A stretch of 64,000 nucleotides of DNA from Kocuria sp. TGY1127_2 (GCF_013394385.1 NZ_AP022834.1:1-64000); one strand, 5' to 3'; counted from the stretch's first letter, positions 12,475 to 20,409 are shown. The notes: a model not told the origin generated them from the letters alone. Numbers and translations: made by a program.

Positions 12475-12507
12475 GAGGACCCGGCATTGAGCCGGGTCCT
12501 CATTTTT
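12475..12507 (+). terminator. Rho-independent terminator after tRNA-Ala
   Basis: A perfect 11-base stem GAGGACCCGGC / GCCGGGTCCTC (12475-12485 and 12491-12501) with loop ATTGA is followed by A and TTTTT. This is a strong intrinsic terminator that closes the gyrase / tRNA transcription block. Confidence 0.93.
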
Positions 12508-12537
12508 GTCTCAACGCCGCGGCGGAGCAGCGGACCT

Positions 12538-12586
12538 GGTTGCTGTTCCGGCCTCAGGCGCAACGCCAACCTCCGGAACAGCAACC
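12538..12586. repeat. Inverted repeat, possible terminator of the MFS gene
   Basis: Arms GGTTGCTGTTCCGG (12538-12551) and CCGGAACAGCAACC (12573-12586) are a perfect 14-base match. The spacer carries a further small GGCG/CGCC pair. It lies just beyond the 3' end of the minus-strand transporter gene and probably stabilises or ends that transcript, though no T-run follows. Confidence 0.55.
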
Positions 12587-12620
12587 ACGCACCGACGTTG
12601 CGCAGTAAACCGCAGACGGT

Positions 12621-13925
12621 CTAATACCGGCCGATGTGGACCGGCCGGCTGGCCATCGCACCAGCTAACAACTGGGCGATCAAGAGCAGGCCCAGAACAA
12701 TCAACGGAACGGTCCACGTTCCGGTCAGGGAATGCACCGCGCCGATTCCCAGCGGCCCCAGGCCCGCCAGGAGGTAGCCGAAGCCTTGCGACATCGTCGA
12801 AAGATGCCCCGTGTGGTGAGTATCCGGTGATCGCCACACGATGTACGTCAGCGACAAGCTGATGGAAGCACCTTGGCCCAACCCGAGCAATGTCATCCAA
12901 ACGTAAGGGCTGGACAGCGGTGCCAGACCGATTCCGAGATACGCGCTACCAGTCAGGAACACGGCGACCGCCACAGGCAACCAGCTGGGGCGTATACGTT
13001 TTGCGATCGTCGGTGTCACCAGAGATGCAACGATGCCCGGGAACGCGGAATAAGACAACATCCATCCGGCCGATCCGGCATTCATGCCTGCATCCTGAAA
13101 CATCGTCGGGACCCAGGTGAGGGTTGTGTAGTAGCTGACGCTCTGGAGGCCCATGAGCGCCGTGACCGCGATGGCAACAGGGCTCGTGAGGATTGACCGG
13201 AACTTTGGTTCCCCGTGTTCGGAAGGGGCATCTGCGACGTCGTGGCCCTGCTTCATGTGCCCCGGCGAACGAAGCATCTGAGGAATCCAGATCAGGGCCG
13301 CGAGAAGCGCCGGGACGGCCCACAGGGCCAAGGCCAGGCGCCAATTACCGCCTGTGAGAGGCAACATCGGCACGGTGAGGCCCGAAGCCACTGCAGCCCC
13401 GACGAACAGAGCCGTCGAGTACAGGCCCATCATGAGGCCAGCGCGATGGGAGAAATCCTGTTTGATAGCCGGTGGCATCGCGACGTTTCCGATTGCGATG
13501 GCGGCTCCGATGATCGTGGTGCCGAGGAAGAGGCTGACCAAACTTGGGTGCAGGCGCAGCGCAATCCCCAAAGCCAACGCAATCATCGTGACACCGAGCA
13601 ATCGATGCATTCCCAAGCGTCGTGTCAGGCTCGGCGTCAGGAAAGCGAACACACCGAACGCAAACACGGGGATCGTCGTCAGTAAACTCGCCGACGTCGC
13701 GGACAAGCCCAGAGAGGACCGGATCTCCCCAAGCACCGGACCGATCGAGGCGACTCCGATACGGAGATTCAACCCGATGAGAATCAAACCGACCCCGAGG
13801 ACAACCAGACTCCACGCGCCTCGGGCGGACTCGGGCGGATCTTCCACTTCCCAAGAATTCGGTGGTTCTCCGCCGGGGATCGGGGACTCAGCGGTGTCCT
13901 CCGCCTGGTGAGTACTGACTGACAT
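12621..13925 (-). CDS. CynX/NimT family MFS transporter
   Basis: A 434-residue, 12-helix major facilitator protein. After a roughly 40-residue acidic cytoplasmic N-terminus, the first helix reads LVVLGVGLILIGLNLRIGVASIGPVL, typical of the CynX/NimT branch (cyanate and 2-nitroimidazole transporters). It is divergently oriented from an AraC-type regulator, the same arrangement as the E. coli nimR-nimT pair, so export of a small toxic heterocycle or similar compound is a reasonable guess. The substrate cannot be read from sequence. An inverted repeat follows the gene. Confidence 0.85.
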   Translation of the reverse strand: MSVSTHQAEDTAESPIPGGEPPNSWEVEDPPESARGAWSLVVLGVGLILIGLNLRIGVASIGPVLGEIRSSLGLSATSASLLTTIPVFAFGVFAFLTPSLTRRLGMHRLLGVTMIALALGIALRLHPSLVSLFLGTTIIGAAIAIGNVAMPPAIKQDFSHRAGLMMGLYSTALFVGAAVASGLTVPMLPLTGGNWRLALALWAVPALLAALIWIPQMLRSPGHMKQGHDVADAPSEHGEPKFRSILTSPVAIAVTALMGLQSVSYYTTLTWVPTMFQDAGMNAGSAGWMLSYSAFPGIVASLVTPTIAKRIRPSWLPVAVAVFLTGSAYLGIGLAPLSSPYVWMTLLGLGQGASISLSLTYIVWRSPDTHHTGHLSTMSQGFGYLLAGLGPLGIGAVHSLTGTWTVPLIVLGLLLIAQLLAGAMASRPVHIGRY

Positions 13926-14062
13926 AGGTTCCTTTCGGGCGAGGTGCTCATGGGCAGCTCCATGGACGACTCCGGCTCAACGGTCGGAGACATCGCAGTG
14001 ATGCAGCTTCAACCCATTCCACGCTCGTGCACCTCGGCAGGCAACCGATAAACTGACGCCTG

Positions 14063-14812
14063 ATGCCTGAATCCCGCCATACGATGCTCAGCCCTGAGCA
14101 GATCCATCTCCTGGGCCACGACGAGCACACCCCGGCTCACGTCCACGGAAGGGGACACATCGTCTACCCTTCGACTGGAGTCCTATCGATGGTCACCGAA
14201 GACGGCTCCTGGATCGCACCACCGAATCGGGCGGTATGGATCCCCGCAGGTTTCACTCATCAGCACCGCGCACACGGGGCTACCGACATGAGGATCGTTT
14301 TCATGTCCCCGGAGTTGGCCGGCCTTCTTCCCGAACGACCGGCGGTATTGGCCCTGACCGCACTGGCCAGGGAGGCCGTTCTTGCACTGACGGAACCTTT
14401 CACGCGATCGACCGAGAGCCGGGATCGGCTGAGGCGAATAATCATCGATGATGTCAGTGCCGCACCCGAACAGCCCCTTCACCTTCCCGAACCGCATGAC
14501 GATCGCCTGCTGGCGGTGACCCACCTCGTCGAGCGCGACCTGGCAAGCCCCGCCGCCTTGGCGAGTCTGGGGCGACGAGTGGGCGCGAGCGAAAGAACCC
14601 TGAGTCGCTTGTTCCAACGGGAAACCGGCATGAGTTTTCGGCAGTGGCGCACTCAGTTGCGGATCCACAGATCTCTTCTGATGCTGACGGAAGGGGTCTC
14701 GGTCGTGGACACGGCGACGGCCTGCGGATGGTCCAATCCGAGCGCGTTCATCGACGCTTTTGACTCGCTGGTGGGTCAGACTCCGGGCAAGTACCAGCAC
14801 TCGTTGGGCTGA
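14063..14812 (+). CDS. AraC family transcriptional regulator (NimR-like)
   Basis: This 249-residue regulator has an N-terminal cupin-type sensor (about 10-90, with IVYPSTGVLSMVTEDG and PPNRAVWIPAG) and a C-terminal double helix-turn-helix AraC domain (about 150-249, with LGRRVGASERTLSRLF and GQTPGKYQ). It is divergent from the CynX/NimT exporter, with 137 bases between start codons, so it very likely controls that gene. No ribosome binding site precedes the ATG. A -10-like GATAAA at about 14047 would place the transcript start almost on the ATG, suggesting a leaderless message. Confidence 0.87.
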   Translation: MPESRHTMLSPEQIHLLGHDEHTPAHVHGRGHIVYPSTGVLSMVTEDGSWIAPPNRAVWIPAGFTHQHRAHGATDMRIVFMSPELAGLLPERPAVLALTALAREAVLALTEPFTRSTESRDRLRRIIIDDVSAAPEQPLHLPEPHDDRLLAVTHLVERDLASPAALASLGRRVGASERTLSRLFQRETGMSFRQWRTQLRIHRSLLMLTEGVSVVDTATACGWSNPSAFIDAFDSLVGQTPGKYQHSLG

Positions 14813-14915
14813 CATGTCACCGGTATCCGCGGATCGACGTCGTCGTACGATTCAAGACGTGCAGGACGCAGTCTGAAGCAGAAAACGTCAGCTGTCCAGC
14901 CTACCCAGCACCATA

Positions 14916-15004
14916 GTTAATCTCACAGCTTTCGGCCGCGATGTTAACCTTCTGTTCACGTATTCACCTCCGGGACTTCAGATACGCGTCGGCATAATTC
15001 TTAT
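14916..15004 (+). promoter_or_regulatory. PHO-box-like repeats and leaderless promoter of the phosphate transporter
   Basis: Two 11-base units, GTTAACCTTCT (14943-14953) and GTTCACGTATT (14954-14964), are exactly phased. They resemble the actinobacterial PhoP direct repeat (consensus start GTTCACC). Related heptamers lie at 14916 (GTTAATC) and 14962 (ATTCACC). A -10-like CATAAT at 14993-14998 lies six bases before the GTG start of pit, which would give a leaderless transcript. Phosphate-dependent control by PhoP is inferred. Confidence 0.5.
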
Positions 15005-16285
15005 GTGGCACCTGAACTCATCATCCTCGCAATTGTCATCGTCACGGCATTGGTCTTTGACTTCACGAATGGCTTCCACGACACCGGCAACGCCATGGCC
15101 ACGTCGATCGCGACGGGCGCTCTCAAGCCGAAGGTTGCGGTCGCTCTCTCTGCGATTCTGAATCTCGTAGGTGCTTTCCTATCCATCGAGGTCGCCAAAA
15201 CGGTGGGCAAAGAGGTCGTGAACCTCGAACTGACCTCCGGCAGTGACCTGATGATCATTGTGTTCACGGGGCTCGTCGGTGGTATCACCTGGAACCTTTT
15301 AACCTGGCTTTTGGGGTTGCCGTCCAGCTCATCCCATGCGCTCTTCGGTGGTCTGATCGGCGCGACCATCGCTGGTCTTGGCCTCAGCGGTGTCCTGTGG
15401 ACCAGCATCGTCGCGAAAGTCATCGTCCCGGCCGTTGCGGCCCCCCTTGTCGCTGGCATTATTTCTACGGTGGGCACCGCCTTGATCTACCGTCTGACCC
15501 GCAGCGTGGGAGACGAACAAAAAGAGCGTGGTTTCCGGTGGGGACAGGTGGGAACAGCGTCGCTGGTCTCCCTCGCCCACGGAACCAATGATGCCCAGAA
15601 AACGATGGGCGTGATCTTCCTGGCGTTGGTGGCTTCCTCGGCCATCGATCCGAACGCCGACATTCCCTTCTGGGTCAAACTGACGTGCGCCGCAGCCATT
15701 GCCCTGGGAACTTACCTGGGTGGCTGGCGGATCATCCGGACTTTGGGCAAAGGTTTGGTTGAAATCGATTCGCCTCAGGGCATGGCTGCCGAAGGCGCTT
15801 CCGCAGCCATCATTCTGACGTCCTCCCACTTCGGTATGGCCTTGTCCACAACCCACGTGGCGACCGGTTCGATTCTGGGAACCGGCCTCGGGCGGAAAGG
15901 TGCCGAAGTTCGTTGGTCAGTAGCCGGACGAATGGTCGTCGCGTGGATTATCACGATCCCCGCGGCGGCGATCGTCGGAGCCGTCACCTGGTTCCTCGGT
16001 CACATGGTGGCGATGATGACGAACGACCTCGTGGGCGCGCTCGTGATTTTCGCATTGCTCCTTGGCCTGTCCGGATACATGTGGCACCGGTCCCGTCAGT
16101 CGCCCGTAACCCACGACAACGTCAACGACGAATGGCAGGGGGAGACGCCGGCTGCCGACGGAGCGGCAACGGAAGCCATCAACTCGGAGAGCACCCTGAC
16201 CGGGACCATGGTTCATGTCAAAGTGGGCGAGATGATTGGTCACGAGTCACGCGGTGGTGCCCGCAAGCACTTCTCTCACAAGTAA
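15005..16285 (+). CDS. pit: Inorganic phosphate transporter, PiT family
   Basis: This 426-residue low-affinity metal-phosphate:H+ symporter has about ten membrane segments. Both PiT signatures are visible: NGFHDTGNAMATSIATG near the N-terminus and SLAHGTNDAQKTMGVI in the second half. The C-terminal 60 residues are a hydrophilic extension. The GTG start follows a likely -10 box with no room for a ribosome binding site. An upstream PHO-box-like repeat suggests regulation by phosphate. A small membrane protein and a DUF3349 gene follow on the same strand. Confidence 0.95.
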   Translation: MAPELIILAIVIVTALVFDFTNGFHDTGNAMATSIATGALKPKVAVALSAILNLVGAFLSIEVAKTVGKEVVNLELTSGSDLMIIVFTGLVGGITWNLLTWLLGLPSSSSHALFGGLIGATIAGLGLSGVLWTSIVAKVIVPAVAAPLVAGIISTVGTALIYRLTRSVGDEQKERGFRWGQVGTASLVSLAHGTNDAQKTMGVIFLALVASSAIDPNADIPFWVKLTCAAAIALGTYLGGWRIIRTLGKGLVEIDSPQGMAAEGASAAIILTSSHFGMALSTTHVATGSILGTGLGRKGAEVRWSVAGRMVVAWIITIPAAAIVGAVTWFLGHMVAMMTNDLVGALVIFALLLGLSGYMWHRSRQSPVTHDNVNDEWQGETPAADGAATEAINSESTLTGTMVHVKVGEMIGHESRGGARKHFSHK

Positions 16286-16300
16286 CCACGGAGTCTGAGC

Positions 16301-16597
16301 ATGAACTTTCTACAACTCATCTCAAACCTTGTCCCCGTGACGATCGCCGGGTTGATCCTCGGGGCAGGCCTTCCCGCTCTGTTTGCGGTCGGAATGCGCC
16401 TCTCCGCCGGTCAGACTCAGCATCAGGAAGACGGAAGCGTCATCCAGGTGCGGCCTCCTTCCACAGCGATGCGGCTTCTCGGAGGAATCGTCTTCGCCAT
16501 CATCCTCGCGGCCATCGCCATGGGGATTCTCTGGATCGCCAAAGATTTTCTGTTTCACCTAACCGGATTCAATTTCTTGGGTCTCGCCAAAAAATAG
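16301..16597 (+). CDS. Small two-helix membrane protein downstream of pit
   Basis: A 98-residue protein with two predicted membrane segments (about 7-32 and 60-85) separated by a polar loop containing QTQHQEDGSVIQVRPPS. It starts 15 bases after pit. Small proteins of this type commonly follow actinobacterial pit genes and may be accessory to the transporter, but no function is established. Preceding bases (ACGGAG) give a usable ribosome binding site. Confidence 0.8.
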   Translation: MNFLQLISNLVPVTIAGLILGAGLPALFAVGMRLSAGQTQHQEDGSVIQVRPPSTAMRLLGGIVFAIILAAIAMGILWIAKDFLFHLTGFNFLGLAKK

Positions 16598-16630
16598 GGC
16601 CCGCCACGGAGCTCTAGGAAAGGGGGCGAC

Positions 16631-16909
16631 ATGCGAAATATCGCTGCCTCCGTGATCAGATGGCTCCGCGCCGGTTACCCGGACGGTCTGCCCAGCCAGG
16701 ACTACATTCCCCTCGTCGCCGTATTACGGCGGCGGCTGGGAGACGAAGAAGTCCTCGAGATCTGTCGGCAGCTCATCGCTGAAGGCGTTATGCCTGCCGG
16801 AAGCGTCGACATCGGCGTCGAAATCACCAAAATAACCGACGAGATGCCGTTGCCGGAAGATGTTGCCCGGGTGGAAGAACACCTGCGCCACGGCGGATGG
16901 GACCTCTGA
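16631..16909 (+). CDS. DUF3349 domain protein
   Basis: A 92-residue soluble protein matching the DUF3349 pattern: VIRWLRAGYPDGLPSQDYIPLVAVLRRR, followed by a helical DEEVLEICRQL and a C-terminal VEEHLRHGGWDL. A strong AGGAAAGGGGG precedes the ATG. It is the third gene of the pit transcript. The family is common in actinobacteria and its role is unknown. Confidence 0.85.
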   Translation: MRNIAASVIRWLRAGYPDGLPSQDYIPLVAVLRRRLGDEEVLEICRQLIAEGVMPAGSVDIGVEITKITDEMPLPEDVARVEEHLRHGGWDL

Positions 16910-16954
16910 CCTCGAGAGCACATCCGAGTTCCGCCAAGCCACTTGGTCACAAAA

Positions 16955-16993
16955 AACGACGCCGCCACGCTGGTTGAGCGCGGCGGCGTCGTT
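16955..16993. terminator. Bidirectional terminator between convergent genes
   Basis: A 12-base stem AACGACGCCGCC / GGCGGCGTCGTT (16955-16966 and 16982-16993) is preceded by a run of six A. Read on the minus strand this gives a stem followed by TTTTTT. It lies between the DUF3349 gene and the convergent coiled-coil gene and probably ends both transcripts. Confidence 0.88.
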
Positions 16994-17026
16994 GTCTAAA
17001 AGTTCAGGCGAACCTGGACTCCGATT

Positions 17027-17914
17027 TTATTTGTCGCCCTGGTCGGACTTGGGTGCCTGGTGCTTGCCGGCACGCTTCTCCGCCTCGGTGTTCTGAGGCG
17101 CATCGCCGGGACGCGGGATCGAGGACTGGGAATCATCAGCGCTCTTGGCGTCGGATTCCTTGTCCTTGTCCGCTGCCGGGGTCCCCTGGACCGACGTGGC
17201 GGGCTTGTCCATCGGGGCACCGGGGCCCGGATGGCTGGTGTTCTTGGGATCGTTCAACGACTTGACCTCCTGGTTGGAGGGGGCAGCCGACGAAGCAGGT
17301 TTGGTGACTTTCTGCTCGGACGGGTCAGCCTTGGCCGTTGAAGAGGACTGGTCGCCGCCCTTGCTCTCGGAGGGCTTCTGGTTGGCATCCGCGGGTGTCT
17401 TCCAAGGATCCTCAACCGGACGGGAAGCACGCCACGCGGCAACGCCGGCAGTCGCTCCCGCAGCGAGCAGACCGAAGAACACGAGACCCTTGTGGGACTT
17501 CTTGTTGGCCTTCTTCTGCTGCTTGGCGAACTCTTCGGCTCGCTTCGCAGCGGCCTTCTGAGCCTTCTTCAGAGACTTCTTGTTACCCGTGACCTTGGCG
17601 GCGAGGGCCTCGACCTGCGGGTGAGCTTCGGTGCTGTTCAGCTTGCCCGCCAGTGCCGTGGCAGCCTCTCCGGCGCGCTCGCGGGCATTGGAGACGGCGT
17701 TCTCCACCGCGGGAGTCGCACGATCGATTTGCTCCTGGATACGAGGCGCGACCTCCTTCTGTGCCCAGTCGTTGGCCTGGTCGGCACGTTGCTGGAGCTT
17801 GTTGGTGAGGTCGTTGACCTTGTCGACGCCCTCGGCGTAGCGGGCATTGGCCGTTTTCCTGGCCTGCTTCGCAGCCTTCTGAGCCTTCTTTTCAGCCTTC
17901 TTCTGGCATCCCAT
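17027..17914 (-). CDS. Coiled-coil membrane protein with disordered C-terminal tail
   Basis: A 295-residue protein of unknown function. The N-terminal 140 residues are Lys/Ala/Glu-rich and helical, resembling apolipoprotein-like coiled coils. One membrane segment follows (about 143-162, GLVFFGLLAAGATAGVAAW), then RPVEDPWKTPAD and about 125 disordered residues rich in Ser, Pro, Lys and Asp. No signal peptide is present. Ribosome binding site GGAGGTAACCC supports the ATG at 17914. Proteins with this helix-membrane-PW-disorder plan are widespread in actinobacteria, and a cell-envelope scaffold role is only a guess. A single residue, Cys3, sits next to the start. Confidence 0.75.
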   Translation of the reverse strand: MGCQKKAEKKAQKAAKQARKTANARYAEGVDKVNDLTNKLQQRADQANDWAQKEVAPRIQEQIDRATPAVENAVSNARERAGEAATALAGKLNSTEAHPQVEALAAKVTGNKKSLKKAQKAAAKRAEEFAKQQKKANKKSHKGLVFFGLLAAGATAGVAAWRASRPVEDPWKTPADANQKPSESKGGDQSSSTAKADPSEQKVTKPASSAAPSNQEVKSLNDPKNTSHPGPGAPMDKPATSVQGTPAADKDKESDAKSADDSQSSIPRPGDAPQNTEAEKRAGKHQAPKSDQGDK

Positions 17915-18054
17915 GGGTTACCTCCTCGTGGATCCGGTGCGCAGACAGAATCTCTGCCAGCGCCACCCGTCGAGAGACGGGCTGTTTTACCGAGTCAGTT
18001 TTAGTCCACTCTCAGGATATGTAATAGAGGGTGAAGTGTCCCCACCCCCAGGGG

Positions 18055-18087
18055 GTTCCGCCGCGTTGTTTTCACTGTAGGCGGAAC
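18055..18087. repeat. Inverted repeat in the divergent promoter region
   Basis: GTTCCGCC (18055-18062) and GGCGGAAC (18080-18087) form eight-base arms 17 bases apart, adjacent to a CCCCCAGGGGG palindrome at 18045-18055. They lie between the divergent coiled-coil gene and the cyclophilin gene and could be an operator or overlapping promoter element. Confidence 0.35.
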
Positions 18088-18127
18088 ACTATTGGGAGCT
18101 AGCTCGCCTCATGGGAAAATAACTGTC

Positions 18128-18670
18128 ATGACTGCGATTCCCACTGCCAAAGCGACCCTTCATACCAACCACGGTGACATCGTGGTTAACCTGTTCGGTC
18201 ATCAAGCCCCTAAGACCGTCAAGAACTTTGTCGGTCTGGCCGATGGTTCCCAGGAGTGGACCGACCCCAAGACGGGTGAAAAGAAGACCACCCCGTTGTA
18301 CGACGGAGTGATTTTCCACCGCATCATTCGTGATTTCATGATTCAGGGTGGTGACCCCCTCGGCCAGGGCATCGGTGGCCCCGGGTACCAGTTCGATGAC
18401 GAGATCAGCCCGGACCTCGACTTCAACGACCCCTACAAGCTGGCCATGGCGAACGCCGGTATCCAGAACGGCAAGGGGACCAATGGATCCCAGTTCTTCA
18501 TCACCACCGTTCCGACCACCTGGCTTCAGGGCAAGCACACGATCTTCGGTGAAGTTGCCGACGACGATTCCAAGAAGGTTGTGGACGAGATCGAGGGTGT
18601 CGCAACCGGAATGATGGATCGTCCGGTCGAAGACGTTGTCATCAAGAACATCGAGATCGAACAGCTCTAG
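18128..18670 (+). CDS. ppiA: Cyclophilin-type peptidyl-prolyl cis-trans isomerase
   Basis: A 180-residue cytoplasmic cyclophilin that catalyses proline isomerisation during folding. Family motifs are clear: FHRIIRDFMIQGGDP, GTNGSQFFITT and GKHTIFGEV. The ATG at 18128 is chosen because the family normally begins MTAIPTAKATLHTNHGD. An in-frame ATG 12 codons earlier would add residues not found in relatives. The ribosome binding site is weak, so the message may be nearly leaderless. A cyclophilin gene here, followed by a rhomboid protease, is conserved in actinobacterial origin regions. Confidence 0.96.
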   Translation: MTAIPTAKATLHTNHGDIVVNLFGHQAPKTVKNFVGLADGSQEWTDPKTGEKKTTPLYDGVIFHRIIRDFMIQGGDPLGQGIGGPGYQFDDEISPDLDFNDPYKLAMANAGIQNGKGTNGSQFFITTVPTTWLQGKHTIFGEVADDDSKKVVDEIEGVATGMMDRPVEDVVIKNIEIEQL

Positions 18671-18713
18671 AACCAACGACTTCAGCACGGGGACCTCTCG
18701 GTGCCCGATTGAT

Positions 18714-18751
18714 CGAGGCCCTTCCGCGACACCGCGGATGGGCCTCGTTTT
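18714..18751 (+). terminator. Terminator after the cyclophilin gene
   Basis: The outer stem CGAGGCCC/GGGCCTCG (18714-18721 and 18740-18747) has an inner CCGCG pairing and is followed by TTTTG. It separates the cyclophilin and rhomboid transcripts. Confidence 0.85.
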
Positions 18752-18791
18752 GTCTATGCCGTACAAGCACGTAAGCGAGGAACACAGTTTC

Positions 18792-19601
18792 ATGAATCAA
18801 GGACCGCCCCAATACGGACAACGCGACGACGCAGCCGCCTCCGGGGGTGAGCGCCCCGTTTGTCCGCGTCACCCGGACACCGTTTCGTACGTGACGTGCA
18901 ATCGATGTCACCGTCCGGTCTGCCCGACGTGCCAGGTTCAGGCTCCTGTGGGAGTTCAATGCGTCGACTGTGTCCACGAGGCGAATCAGGAGGCTCGCCG
19001 CCGCGGTGCTTCTGTCCACAACAGGAATTCGATCTTCCCGGGCGCGTCCGGACTGGGAGTGACGTGGACTCTGATCGCGGTGACGGTCGTGGTCTTCGTT
19101 CTGCAGTGGGTCATCCCTCGACAGATGGTCCTCAATACGTTCGCGTACGCTCCGGTCCTCACCACCGTAGAACCCTGGCGCATGCTGACCAGCGGATTCG
19201 TACATTCCCCGGGAAATCTGCTGCATATCGGTTTGAACATGTACACGTTGTACATCTTCGGTGCAGCGCTCGAGCCGCGAATGGGGCGATGGCGTTTCCT
19301 TGCGGTCTATCTGCTTTCGATCATCGGTGGATCCGTGGCGGTGTACCTTCTTGCCAGTCCGTACACATTGGTCGTTGGTGCTTCCGGAGGGGTCTTCGGG
19401 CTGTTCGGGGCTTTGTTTGCGTGGACCAGGTTCCGCGGTGGTGAGACCCGAGGATTGCTCATTCTAGTTGCAATCAACCTGGTCTTCGGGTTCGTGGTTC
19501 CCGGAATTGCCTGGCAGGCGCACGTGGGCGGGCTCGTTGTGGGTGCCGTTATGGCCCTGATCTTCGACGTGACATCGCACCGGCGTCGGCAGAGACGATG
19601 A
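18792..19601 (+). CDS. Rhomboid family intramembrane serine protease
   Basis: This 269-residue membrane protease has an N-terminal cysteine-rich, B-box-like zinc finger (about 24-63, CPRHP, CNRC, CPTC, CVDC). Six membrane helices follow. The catalytic serine is in GASGGVFG (Ser198) and the catalytic histidine in WQAHVGG (His244), with the HIGLNMYTL motif between. The ATG at 18792 follows GAGGAAC. It lies next to the cyclophilin gene, as in many actinobacteria. Substrates are unknown. Confidence 0.94.
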   Translation: MNQGPPQYGQRDDAAASGGERPVCPRHPDTVSYVTCNRCHRPVCPTCQVQAPVGVQCVDCVHEANQEARRRGASVHNRNSIFPGASGLGVTWTLIAVTVVVFVLQWVIPRQMVLNTFAYAPVLTTVEPWRMLTSGFVHSPGNLLHIGLNMYTLYIFGAALEPRMGRWRFLAVYLLSIIGGSVAVYLLASPYTLVVGASGGVFGLFGALFAWTRFRGGETRGLLILVAINLVFGFVVPGIAWQAHVGGLVVGAVMALIFDVTSHRRRQRR

Positions 19602-19646
19602 CGTCCGACAAGACTTGTGATTACAAGAAGTCAGTCGCCGGAAAAG

Positions 19647-19801
19647 TTATCCACAAGGGTTACCCACAGCTGTTAATAACTACAGGCCTGTAACTCCACA
19701 CATGTTAATAACTCTGTGGATGTCCGTCTTCCCTGAGTTTTCGGGCGTTTCGTGGCTCGAGGAACCTTTTTGAACCTTAACTTATCCACGCCTGTGGATA
19801 A
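19647..19801. other. Second cluster of DnaA boxes
   Basis: A gene-free stretch downstream of the rhomboid gene contains perfect DnaA boxes TTATCCACA at 19647-19655 (plus) and 19793-19801 (minus). Near-matches are TTACCCACA at 19660-19668, TTATCCACG at 19782-19790 and TGTGGATGT at 19715-19723. GTTAATAAC occurs twice between them (about 19672 and 19704), echoing the TTATTAAC elements of oriC. It could titrate DnaA, act as an accessory origin element or regulate a nearby gene. The remaining bases up to the promoter at about 20186 show no gene. Confidence 0.7.
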
Positions 19802-20185
19802 CTCTGTGCACGGGGTGGGGATGCGGACGCCGGCTACTGCCGCGCATCATTGTAATTTCAGGCGCCGAGTTCCACATGCACGCGACGATGTTGCCTCCAT
19901 CAGTCACATGGAGACCCTATGGCCGGAGACCGGGGCGCCTGGCGGAAGGTGCCCCCAATTTGTCCGCGCCGCAGCGCTTGTCTCATCATTTCCGATGGTG
20001 CGCTCCCATGGCATATAGGCGTAATTACAATAAATTCAATTCAGGAGGGCAATCGGCCTTACTGATGACTCTTCGGATGCGTCCGAGAATAGATCTAACT
20101 CGAAAACTCAGGCTTACTGCCGCGGTTTGTTTAACGTTAGTAAAACAACACGTGACGTGGGATACCCCAGGAATTGTCCCTGTGC

Positions 20186-20397
20186 TATATTGAGCCTGCC
20201 GATCGATACATAGATCTGCTTCTCTGGGAGGCTTGCCGTACCCTGCCGCCGCCCAGAGAACCTGAACTCAGGACAACCTTTGGCAGGGGCGAGGTGTTGG
20301 ATGGGGTTCTCTTCCTCACAAGACTCCGAGGGTAAGTGGTTTTGCTGACTGGGGTTCCTTGATGGATCTTGCACCAACCGCGTAGGCAAAGAGGAGG
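20186..20397 (+). ncRNA. Probable c-di-AMP riboswitch (ydaO/yuaA type) with promoter
   Basis: A -10-like TATATT at 20186-20191 precedes a structured leader. A closing stem pairs CTTGCC (20232-20237) with GGCAAAG (20385-20391). GCCGTACCCTG then follows at its 5' side, and AACCGCGTAGGC sits at the 3' side. These correspond to the conserved GCCGAAYCC and AACCUCGUARGC ends of the ydaO motif. Internal segments AGAGAACC, ACAACCTTTGGCAGGGGCGA and CCTG/CAGG fit the middle of the motif. CTCTGGG/CCCAGAG (20222, 20252) and CCCTGCC/GGCAGGG (20240, 20282) interlock like a pseudoknot. The element ends at the ribosome binding site of a cell-wall hydrolase gene, a classic context. Several conserved positions deviate. 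Confidence 0.6.
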
Positions 20398-20409
20398 AAA
20401 CCATTTCCC

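Noticed and set aside
18092-18127. Longer cyclophilin start
   Set aside because: The family N-terminus begins at 18128; the extension is not conserved and has no better ribosome binding site.
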